From: Gammaproteobacteria bacterium
Lineage (GTDB): Bacteria > Pseudomonadota > Gammaproteobacteria > Steroidobacterales > Steroidobacteraceae
DNA length: 6,177 nt
Assembly: GCA_005877705.1 (NCBI GenBank)
Contig: VBNY01000013.1
Location: 1 to 6,177 of the forward strand
Reading direction: 5' to 3'
Positions 1-5,529 of the stretch are shown here, piece after piece. Position numbers and translations under genes: made by a program. A model generated the notes under the pieces. The model was given only the letters and a program-made list of their open reading frames with translations, was not told where the DNA came from and did no database searches. Within the stretch, counting starts at the first letter, position 1. Every line of letters starts with the position of its first letter.

Positions 1-22
1 GAAAGCGGCCTGCGGCCCTTTC
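1..22 (-). terminator. Possible terminator hairpin downstream of dsbB
   Basis: The 22 bases form a compact hairpin: a 5-bp outer stem (GAAAG with CTTTC), a one-base bulge, a 4-bp GGCC/GGCC inner stem and a 3-nt loop. It lies about 60 nt past the dsbB stop, at the end of the minus-strand gene run. The minus-strand copy ends in CTTTC at the window edge, so whether a T-tract follows cannot be seen. It may be an intrinsic terminator or only a structured intergenic repeat. Confidence 0.35.
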
Positions 23-27
23 GACCC

Positions 28-55
28 GCGAGCAAAAGACGCGACTCTTGCTCGC
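28..55. repeat. Inverted repeat between dsbB and the window edge
   Basis: GCGAGCAA (28-35) is the exact reverse complement of TTGCTCGC (48-55). After one mismatch two more pairs extend the stem, leaving a 6-nt loop. No T-tract follows on either strand, so it does not fit a classical intrinsic terminator. It lies 28 nt downstream of the dsbB stop and 5 nt from the hairpin at 1-22, and the two together could protect or end the transcript. No coding sequence was recognised in 1-83. Confidence 0.4.
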
Positions 56-83
56 TCAGCAGCCAGCCTGTGCAGGCCGCGTT

Positions 84-569
84 CTACTTCCGGGCATTGG
101 CTGCGACGCCGATCGCTCCCAGCAGGAGCGCACAGACCAGCACCCACGCAGGCATCGCCAGGCCGAGGAACTTCCAGTTGACCTCGCCGCACTCGCCGCT
201 GCCGGTCAGTACTTTGCGGATCACCGCCATCACTGGCGTGAAGCGCAGCAGCACCTCGAGCGGCGCCCCGCACGAGGGCACCGAGCCGGGCGGCAGATGC
301 TGAACATAGACGTGGCGGCCGGCCACGCCGATCGCTGCCAGCGCAGCGATGCCGATGAAGATCGCGTACAGCCGAGCGCCCCAGGCGCGCGGCTGGTGCA
401 GAGCGGCCAATAGGAACACTACCCCGAGCGCAGCGATCGCGATGCGCTGAAAAATGCACAGTGGACACGGCTCGAGACCGAGCTCGTATTGTGCGTAAAG
501 CGCGTACGCGAGCAGCGCGCCACAGGCGGCGAAGCCCGCGAAATTGATCAGCCGCCGGTTACTCAGCAC
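84..569 (-). CDS. dsbB: Disulfide bond formation protein B (DsbB)
   Basis: DsbB is an inner-membrane quinone reductase that reoxidises periplasmic DsbA and passes the electrons to ubiquinone. The 161-residue product has four hydrophobic segments (about 7-27, 40-58, 66-84 and 136-156), the family's topology. The first periplasmic loop carries the CPLC pair, Cys35 and Cys38, followed by Arg42 at the spacing of the quinone-contacting arginine of E. coli DsbB. The second loop carries Cys100 and Cys127, the pair that exchanges with DsbA. Length is close to the usual 160-180. The start is GTG at 567-569, giving MLSNRRLIN, which fits family N-termini; an in-frame stop lies only 18 nt upstream. No strong Shine-Dalgarno sequence is visible. 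It lies 57 nt after phoU with no evident terminator between, so read-through is possible, but no functional link to phosphate genes is known. No dsbA is in the window. Confidence 0.95.
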   Translation of the reverse strand: MLSNRRLINFAGFAACGALLAYALYAQYELGLEPCPLCIFQRIAIAALGVVFLLAALHQPRAWGARLYAIFIGIAALAAIGVAGRHVYVQHLPPGSVPSCGAPLEVLLRFTPVMAVIRKVLTGSGECGEVNWKFLGLAMPAWVLVCALLLGAIGVAANARK

Positions 570-626
570 GCCACGATCCCGTGCTCAGGTGTGGTGCCGG
601 CACGCCTTCGGTCCCAAGCCGTCAAG

Positions 627-1379
627 TCAGTTGCGCGCCGACGTGACTCCAGCGGCGCCGGCGGCGCCCTGCCTGAGCTCGCGCTCGACGTCATCCAACG
701 ACGTATGCCGGATGTCCTTTCCATGCACCATGTAGATGACGTACTCGCTGATGTTCTTTGCGTGGTCGCCGATTCGCTCCAGCGCGCGCACCACCCACAT
801 CACATCCAGCGCGCGGCGAATCGTGCGCGGGTCCTCCATCATGAAGGTGATGCTCTGGCGCTGGATGGCCTCGTACTCCTCGTCAACGAGCCGGTCCTGC
901 CGGGCCACCCGCAGCGCCGACTCGACGTCCATGCGCGCGAACGCATCGAGCGCGTCGTGCACCATCTCGGAGACTACGCGGCCGAGATGCTTGATCTCGC
1001 GGTACTTGTCGGCCGGACGCTCCATCGTCGCGAGTCTGGATGCGATATAGCCGATCTTCTCGCCCTCATCGCCAATGCGCTCGAGGTCCGTGATCGTCTT
1101 GATGATCGCGACGATCACCCGCAGGTCGCCGGCGGCCGGGGCGCGCGTGGCCAGGATGCGGCTGCACTCCTCGTCGATGGACACTTCCATGTTGTTGACC
1201 TGGTAGTCGTCCATCGCGACGGACTCCCCGAGGGTGCTGTCGCCTTCCACGAGCGCCGTAATGGCCTTGTGGAGCTGCTGCTCGACGAAGCCGCCCATGC
1301 CGAGCACTTTGCTGCGCACGCGCTCGAGATCTTCGTTGAACCGTCGCGAGATGTGGTGACTGAGATCCGCGGTTTCCAT
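627..1379 (-). CDS. phoU: Phosphate signalling protein PhoU
   Basis: PhoU is a cytoplasmic all-helical protein that holds the PhoR kinase inactive when phosphate is plentiful and restrains phosphate uptake through the Pst transporter. The 250-residue product has the two-fold repeat of the family, each half a three-helix bundle. Each half carries the conserved metal-site motif: DLERIGDEGEKI near 98-109 and ALERIGDHAKNI near 199-210. The N-terminus (HHISRRFNEDLERVRSKV) is typical. The last 15 or so residues are an Ala/Gly-rich tail slightly beyond the usual end. The ATG lies 3 nt after the glycosyltransferase stop, and a good Shine-Dalgarno (AGGAAG, 1388-1393) sits 8 nt upstream inside that gene's end. 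phoU usually closes a pstSCAB operon; here it follows the lipid genes and no Pst gene is present in the window. The tight spacing indicates cotranscription with them. Confidence 0.97.
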   Translation of the reverse strand: METADLSHHISRRFNEDLERVRSKVLGMGGFVEQQLHKAITALVEGDSTLGESVAMDDYQVNNMEVSIDEECSRILATRAPAAGDLRVIVAIIKTITDLERIGDEGEKIGYIASRLATMERPADKYREIKHLGRVVSEMVHDALDAFARMDVESALRVARQDRLVDEEYEAIQRQSITFMMEDPRTIRRALDVMWVVRALERIGDHAKNISEYVIYMVHGKDIRHTSLDDVERELRQGAAGAAGVTSARN

Positions 1380-1382
1380 CAG

Positions 1383-2468
1383 CTAGTCTTCCTGCCTGCG
1401 CGCGGCAATGCGCGCGATGATAACGGAAGTGCGGCGCACGGCCAGCGTCGCGCGCAGGGCGAGTGGAATCGGCTCGAGCCCAGCGAGGAATTGCGCTGTC
1501 GCCGCATCCCATGTGAACGCCGCTGCGTGCCGCACGCAGACCTGGCGATCGAGATGCAACGCCGAGCGTATAGCAGCCGCCAGATCCTCATGTAGGACAC
1601 CGGTCACACCCTGCTCGATGACATCCAGCGGGCCCGGCACCGGAAACGCCGCGACCGGCACACCGCAGGCGAGCGCCTCCAGCATCGCCAGTCCGAACGT
1701 ATCGGTGAGGCTCGGGAACACGAAAACGTCCGCCGTCGCCAGCAGGTTGACCAGCTCATCGCCAAAGCGGTAGCCGGTGAAGATCACGCGCGGATAGCGC
1801 GCCAGCAGCGCGGCGCGCTGCGGTCCGTCGCCAATCACCAACTTCGTGCCAGGCAGGTCGAGTCGCAGGAACGCATCGAGATTCTTCTCGACCGCGAGAC
1901 GTCCGACGTACGCCATGATCGGGCGCGGCAAGCCGGCAAGCCCCGGGTGCGGCAGCGCCTGCGGCCGGAATCTGCGCAGGTCCACCCCCCTGCGCCACAG
2001 ATGCAGGCGGCTGAAGCCCTGGGCGCAGAGCTGCGCCTCGAGGCTGTGACTGCTGACGAACGTGCGCGCGGCCGCGCCATGGAATCTGCGCAGCCAGGCG
2101 TAACTACACCACAGCGGAACAGGCCAGCGGGCACGCAGATACTCGGGGTAACGCGTGTGATATGACGTCGTGAAGGGCACCCGGCGGTGGCGGCAGTAAC
2201 GGCGCACGGCCAAGCCGAGCGGCCCTTCGGTGGCGATGTGGATCGCGTGCGGACGAAACGCCTTGAGCTCCCGAGCCACGTATGCGCCGGGTGACAGCGC
2301 GAGCCGTATCTCCGGGTAGCTCGGACAGGGGATGCAGGTGAGACCTTGGGGAGAGATCACCCGCACGACGTGGCCAAGTTGTCGCAGCGCTTCGGCCGTC
2401 GCGCTGAGGGTCGTCACTACGCCGTTGGTCTGGGGTGCCCAGGCGTCGGTTGCAATCGCGATCCTCAC
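1383..2468 (-). CDS. GT4-family glycosyltransferase, probable Agt-like glycolipid synthase
   Basis: This 361-residue protein is a retaining GT-B fold glycosyltransferase of family 4. The N-terminal half begins MRIAIATDAW and PQTNGVVTTL, the acceptor-domain glycine loop of the MgtA/SqdX/Agt type, with TSYHTRYPEY at 101-110. The C-terminal donor domain shows YVGRLAVEKN (187-196, with the conserved Arg190 and Lys195), VIGDGP (211-216) and the E-x7-E-like block TDTFGLAMLEALACGVPV (255-272; Asp256 in place of the first Glu, Glu264 the second). Relatives transfer hexoses or uronic acids from nucleotide sugars to diacylglycerol or to phosphatidylinositol. The GTG start overlaps the phosphoesterase stop as GTGA, so translation is probably coupled. 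In other bacteria PlcP is paired with Agt, which makes phosphorus-free glycolipids; I infer the same role here. Residues after 333 form a basic tail that may touch the membrane. The sugar and acceptor cannot be read from sequence, and a role in cell-surface glycans remains possible. Confidence 0.9.
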   Translation of the reverse strand: MRIAIATDAWAPQTNGVVTTLSATAEALRQLGHVVRVISPQGLTCIPCPSYPEIRLALSPGAYVARELKAFRPHAIHIATEGPLGLAVRRYCRHRRVPFTTSYHTRYPEYLRARWPVPLWCSYAWLRRFHGAAARTFVSSHSLEAQLCAQGFSRLHLWRRGVDLRRFRPQALPHPGLAGLPRPIMAYVGRLAVEKNLDAFLRLDLPGTKLVIGDGPQRAALLARYPRVIFTGYRFGDELVNLLATADVFVFPSLTDTFGLAMLEALACGVPVAAFPVPGPLDVIEQGVTGVLHEDLAAAIRSALHLDRQVCVRHAAAFTWDAATAQFLAGLEPIPLALRATLAVRRTSVIIARIAARRQED

Positions 2469-3277
2469 GCGGCGTCCGCAACCAGTTCCCCGGCGAGCCG
2501 TCGTGCGGGATGAGCGTCATGCGGCCAGCGCAGGAGCTGCAGCTCACCGTTGGGGTTCTCGATGAGCGCCGAGCAAGACTCGACCCAGTCCCCGGTGTTG
2601 CAATAGAGCGTACCGTCGATCAGCCGCAAGTTCGCGCGGTGGATATGCCCACAGACCACGCCGTCGTAACCCTGGGCGCGCGCATGGGTCGCGGCGACCT
2701 CCTCGAAGCGAGCGATGTAGCGCACACTGACGCCAATGCCGAGCTTGATTCGCTCAGCCAGCGGCCAGTAGGGCCGCCCCAGCGCACGGCGCAGGTTATT
2801 GACGCTGTGGCTCAACATGACACTTGCATCATACATTGCATCGCCGAGACGCGTGAGCCAGGGTGCGCACGGGACCACGCCGTCGAACTGATCGCCGTGC
2901 ATGACGAGGAGACGCTCGCCGCGCGCGGTGCGGTGTACCCACTCGCGGTGAACCTCAAGCTGTCCGCGCAGCATCTCCGCCATCATGGCGAGACTCGCGT
3001 CGTGGTTGCCGGGAATGTAAATGAGCCGGGTGCCGGCTCGCCGCCTGGCGAGCAGCGTGCGCACCACCTGAGTGTGCTGCGGCGACCAGAAGAAGCGCCG
3101 CGCGAGACTGAGCGCATCGACAATGTCGCCGACGAGCACGATGCATTCGGCCTCGATGCCGTGCAGGAACTCGTTCAGCTCACGCACCCGTGCACGCTTG
3201 AAGCCGAGGTGAATATCGGAGAGAAAAAGCGTCCGCGCCCGCGGCTTGCCGGAACGCCCGCGACTACCATTCGCCAT
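2465..3277 (-). CDS. plcP: LpxH-family metallophosphoesterase, probable PlcP phospholipase C
   Basis: This 270-residue cytoplasmic protein is a calcineurin-like phosphoesterase of the UDP-2,3-diacylglucosamine diphosphatase (LpxH) superfamily. All dimetal motifs are present: D21-x-H23 in FLSDIHLG, GDIVD (50-54), GNHD (90-93), HGD (127-129) and GHIH (210-213), followed by NTGDWVES (227-234). The block FFWSPQHTQVV and the NTGDWVES ending recall PlcP of Sinorhizobium meliloti, a phospholipase C that splits phosphatidylcholine and other phospholipids into diacylglycerol and phosphorylated head group during phosphate starvation, rather than the lipid A enzyme LpxH. The downstream overlapping glycosyltransferase and the phoBR/phoU surroundings support that reading. 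Automated annotation would probably name it UDP-2,3-diacylglucosamine diphosphatase. The ATG gives a 15-residue basic leader before the first strand; the upstream ribosome site is weak (GAAAG). The PlcP role is inferred from resemblance and context. Confidence 0.9.
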   Translation of the reverse strand: MANGSRGRSGKPRARTLFLSDIHLGFKRARVRELNEFLHGIEAECIVLVGDIVDALSLARRFFWSPQHTQVVRTLLARRRAGTRLIYIPGNHDASLAMMAEMLRGQLEVHREWVHRTARGERLLVMHGDQFDGVVPCAPWLTRLGDAMYDASVMLSHSVNNLRRALGRPYWPLAERIKLGIGVSVRYIARFEEVAATHARAQGYDGVVCGHIHRANLRLIDGTLYCNTGDWVESCSALIENPNGELQLLRWPHDAHPARRLAGELVADAA

Positions 3278-3342
3278 GGCTTTCAGATCGCATCCTCAGC
3301 TTAGGGCCCACGGCCAACGCTTGCCCAGGGTGGTCGCGGCGT

Positions 3343-3360
3343 GTGTCGCTCACGTGACAG
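3343..3360 (-). promoter_or_regulatory. Second, partial Pho-box-like site
   Basis: On the minus strand this reads CTGTCAC-GTGA-GCGACAC. The first heptamer is a perfect match to the PhoB half-site CTGTCAY; the second matches 4 of 7, at the correct 11-nt period. It lies 66 nt before the phosphoesterase start. The 10-nt position downstream is GC-rich with no -10 hexamer, so it could be an auxiliary site or chance. It overlaps the palindrome TCACGTGA. Confidence 0.3.
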
Positions 3361-3382
3361 TGCTGCGAACTCTTTCTTACGA

Positions 3383-3400
3383 ATGAGGGACTTGTGAGGG
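3383..3400 (-). promoter_or_regulatory. Candidate Pho box upstream of the phosphoesterase-glycosyltransferase-phoU genes
   Basis: The minus strand reads CCCTCAC-AAGT-CCCTCAT, two near-identical heptamers in direct repeat with an 11-nt period. This is the architecture of a PhoB site (CTGTCAT-4 nt-CTGTCAT), and each half matches 5 of 7, keeping the TCA core. It begins 5 nt after the phoR stop and ends 105 nt before the phosphoesterase start. No good -10 hexamer lies 10-11 nt downstream, which weakens the call. Confidence 0.42.
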
Positions 3401-3404
3401 AAAT

Positions 3405-4727
3405 CTAAACTGTTGCAGCGAGTACGGCGCGTGCCGGCTGCACCCGCTCCGGCGGGAAGTGGCACACGAACGTGCTGCCGCTGCCGAGCGTGCTCCGAAC
3501 TTCGAGCTCCGCCCCGTGACGCTGCAGCACGTGTTTGACGATGGCGAGACCGAGGCCGGAGCCACCGGTGGCGCGGGAGCGGCCGGCGTCCACCCGATAG
3601 AAACGTTCCGTGAGGCGGGGAATGTGCTCGGGCGGAATGCCCATTCCCGTGTCGGTGACCGCGAAATGCCCACCGTTCTCGTCCACCCACCACCGCATTT
3701 CGATAGAACCTTCGGGCGGGGTGTATTTGGCGGCGTTGTCCACGAGGTTGGAGAACGCCGAGTGGATTTCGGGCTCGTCACCGATGAGCTGCGAATCCGA
3801 GTCGATGCGCACACGGACATCGCGTGGATGCACGGGCCGTGCGAGCACATCCTTGCGCAACAATGAGGTGAGCGCCGCGACATCGAGCGGCTGTCCGCCG
3901 CCGACCTCATCCGTCTCCTCGAGGCGCGACAGCTCGAGCAGATCGCGGATGATGCCCGTCATGCGCTCGGCCTGGCGACGCATCTCCGCCACCGGTCCCT
4001 GCAAATCGCGGTCGAGCGCGGGGTCCTGGCACAGCGTCTCCAGGTAGCCGGTGATCACGGTGAGCGGCGAGCGCAGCTCGTGTGAGGCGTTCGCCACGAA
4101 GTCGCGGCGCACCGCCTCGAGGCGCATCTGACGTGAGACGTCGCTGACGAGCATCAGCTGTTGCCCATCGCCGTACGGGACGACCTGCAGCGACAGATAG
4201 CAGTCCTCCGCGGTTGCCGGGCGAATCACCACGGGGTTGGAGTAGTCGCGCGCCTCGAGATAGCGCTTGAACTCCGGCTCGCGCAGCAGGTTCTCGATGC
4301 GCAGACCCAGATCGGCGCTGCGGCGCAGATCGAGCAGCCGCGCCGCCATCAGATTGAACCACACGATCTCGCGTTGGGCGTTGAGAATCACGACCCCGTT
4401 CGGCAGCGCGGCGGTGGAGTGCTGCAGCTGGCGCATGAGCTGCACGAAGCGCTGCTTGTGGAAGCGTTTGCGCCGGTGCAGGCGCACGATCTGGGCAATG
4501 ATCTCGCCCCACACGCCGCCGACATCGGGCGGCTCCGCGTAGCTGCGGTGGCGCAACCACCACTCCAGACGGAAAAGGTTGGCGAGCTGCCAGCCGAGGT
4601 GCAATCCGAGCGCGCAGGCGAGCCCGCCCCAGGGGCTGCCGAGCAGCCAGCCGGCACTGAAGCCGATCAGCACCGTGCCGAGCAGTCGGCCCGCCGCGAA
4701 CCACCATGCCTGCGTCGCGGGTTGCAT
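3405..4727 (-). CDS. phoR: Phosphate regulon sensor histidine kinase PhoR
   Basis: PhoR is the inner-membrane kinase that phosphorylates PhoB when phosphate is scarce, and dephosphorylates it when PhoU and the Pst transporter report plenty. The 440-residue product has a short N-terminal membrane hairpin (hydrophobic 10-30 and 34-54) with no large periplasmic sensor, as in E. coli PhoR. A basic linker (about 82-93) and a PAS domain (about 102-200) follow. The dimerisation/phosphoacceptor helix has FVANASHELRSPLT, with His216 as the phosphorylated residue. The ATPase domain shows the N box NLVDNAAKYT (327-336), G1 DTGMGI (359-364), the F box ERFYRVD (374-380) and G2 GGSGLGLAIV (388-397). All catalytic motifs are intact and length is normal (E. 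coli 431). It follows phoB by 32 nt; AGGG lies about 11 nt before the ATG. The pair is presumably one transcript. Confidence 0.96.
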   Translation of the reverse strand: MQPATQAWWFAAGRLLGTVLIGFSAGWLLGSPWGGLACALGLHLGWQLANLFRLEWWLRHRSYAEPPDVGGVWGEIIAQIVRLHRRKRFHKQRFVQLMRQLQHSTAALPNGVVILNAQREIVWFNLMAARLLDLRRSADLGLRIENLLREPEFKRYLEARDYSNPVVIRPATAEDCYLSLQVVPYGDGQQLMLVSDVSRQMRLEAVRRDFVANASHELRSPLTVITGYLETLCQDPALDRDLQGPVAEMRRQAERMTGIIRDLLELSRLEETDEVGGGQPLDVAALTSLLRKDVLARPVHPRDVRVRIDSDSQLIGDEPEIHSAFSNLVDNAAKYTPPEGSIEMRWWVDENGGHFAVTDTGMGIPPEHIPRLTERFYRVDAGRSRATGGSGLGLAIVKHVLQRHGAELEVRSTLGSGSTFVCHFPPERVQPARAVLAATV

Positions 4728-4744
4728 GCGTCAGTGAGCCCTAC

Positions 4745-4758
4745 GACTCCCGAGAGCC
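4745..4758 (-). other. Small hairpin between phoB and phoR
   Basis: In the 32-nt phoB-phoR gap the minus strand reads GGCTC-TCGG-GAGTC, a 5-bp stem including one G-U pair with a 4-nt loop. No T-run follows, so it is not a terminator. It might modestly affect the PhoB:PhoR ratio or mRNA stability, but it is short enough to be chance. Confidence 0.2.
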
Positions 4759-4759
4759 G

Positions 4760-5455
4760 CTAGACCGTGCGCGCGGAGAAGCGATACCCGGAGCCGCGCA
4801 CGGTTTGAACGAATCGATCGTACCCGAACTCCTCGAGCGCTTTGCGCAAGCGGCGGATGTGCACGTCGATGGTACGCTCCTCGACGTAGACGTTTCCGCC
4901 CCAGATGCGGTCGAGGAGCTGATCGCGCGTGTAGACCCGTTCCGGGTGCGTCATGAAGAACTCGAGCATGCGGTATTCGGTCGGACCGAGCGCGACGGTG
5001 CGTGGGCCCACCATGACCCGGTGGCTCGCCTGATCGAGCGCCAGCCCCTCGAATTCGATCAGCTCGTCGACGCCGTTGGCGGTCGTCCGGCGCAGCACCG
5101 CATTGATGCGCGCCAGCAGCTCGCGGGGCGAGAACGGCTTGGTGACATAGTCGTCCGCGCCGCCCTCGAGACCTGCAACCTTGTCGCCCTCTTCCGCGCG
5201 CGCCGTCAGCATGATCACCGGCAGCTCGCGCGTCTCCCGGTCGCGCTTGAGGGCGCGCGTGAGCTCCAGCCCGCTCATGTCGGGGAGCATCCAGTCGATG
5301 AGCACGAGATCCGGACGCTGGTCCGCGAGCGCTGCCCGGGCGGCGCGGCAATCCTCAGCCTCGCGAACCTCGAATCCGGCCCGCTTCAGGCCGAATGCGA
5401 TCATCTCGCGGATCGGCCGCTCATCCTCGACGATCAATACCTGTTTCGTGGGCAT
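4760..5455 (-). CDS. phoB: Phosphate regulon response regulator PhoB
   Basis: PhoB is the DNA-binding regulator of the phosphate regulon; phosphorylated by PhoR, it dimerises on Pho boxes and recruits RNA polymerase. The 231-residue product (E. coli 229) has a receiver domain at 1-122 with the acidic pair Asp11/Glu12, phosphoacceptor Asp54 (LIDWMLPDMSG), Thr84 and Lys106 (TKPFSPREL). The OmpR-type winged helix at about 130-229 contains the diagnostic run VYVEERTIDVHIRRLRKAL (189-207) and the ending VQTVRGSGYRFS, close to E. coli PhoB, so this is not another OmpR-family regulator. The ATG gives MPTKQVLIVEDE, a typical start, but no clear Shine-Dalgarno precedes it. The upstream gap holds a candidate PhoB-dependent promoter, suggesting autoregulation. 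phoR follows directly. Confidence 0.98.
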   Translation of the reverse strand: MPTKQVLIVEDERPIREMIAFGLKRAGFEVREAEDCRAARAALADQRPDLVLIDWMLPDMSGLELTRALKRDRETRELPVIMLTARAEEGDKVAGLEGGADDYVTKPFSPRELLARINAVLRRTTANGVDELIEFEGLALDQASHRVMVGPRTVALGPTEYRMLEFFMTHPERVYTRDQLLDRIWGGNVYVEERTIDVHIRRLRKALEEFGYDRFVQTVRGSGYRFSARTV

Positions 5456-5481
5456 GGTGTGCAGGTGCGCATGGCGCGAGT

Positions 5482-5515
5482 ATTACAGAGGCACTGTGTT
5501 GCAGATTCATGACGC
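5482..5515 (-). promoter_or_regulatory. Candidate PhoB-activated promoter of phoBR (Pho box plus -10)
   Basis: On the minus strand GCGTCAT-GAAT-CTGCAAC (5498-5515) matches the PhoB consensus CTGTCAT-4 nt-CTGTCAY at 5 of 7 positions in each half, with the normal 11-nt period and an A/T-rich spacer. Exactly 10 nt further is TGTAAT (5482-5487), 5 of 6 with the -10 consensus and at the spacing seen in E. coli phoA. The predicted transcript would start about 20 nt before the phoB ATG. The site lies wholly in the gap after tsaB. Autoregulation of phoB is well known in other bacteria. Confidence 0.55.
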
Positions 5516-5529
5516 AGCGCCCCGGTGTG

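Larger units (their letters stand above)
3278..3404 (-). other. Intergenic region between phoR and the phosphoesterase gene
   Basis: This 127-nt gap is the largest break in the gene run. It holds two Pho-box-like sites, listed separately, and the palindrome TCACGTGA (3350-3357). I see no hairpin with a T-tract that would stop transcription coming from phoR, so an internal promoter acting together with read-through is the simplest reading. No small gene could be supported. Confidence 0.5.

Noticed and set aside
594..603. Palindrome GTGCCGGCAC between phoU and dsbB as a terminator
   Set aside because: It is only 10 bp, leaves no loop and no T-tract follows; short GC palindromes are expected by chance in DNA this rich in G and C.
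489..1595. A 368-codon plus-strand frame across phoU
   Set aside because: It lies opposite phoU and the end of the glycosyltransferase gene; its product is Arg/His/Ala-rich with no recognisable domain, the usual antisense shadow in high-GC DNA.
2465..3277. Naming the phosphoesterase LpxH for lipid A synthesis
   Set aside because: The superfamily fits, but overlap with a glycolipid-type glycosyltransferase, the pho context and PlcP-like motif blocks favour a phospholipase C role; kept as the main alternative.
2435..3304. A 289-codon plus-strand frame
   Set aside because: It mirrors the phosphoesterase gene on the other strand, has no recognisable motif, and the minus-strand gene carries all metal-binding motifs.
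4706..5512. A 268-codon plus-strand frame opposite phoB
   Set aside because: Antisense shadow of the strongly recognisable PhoB; composition is typical of complementary-strand frames.
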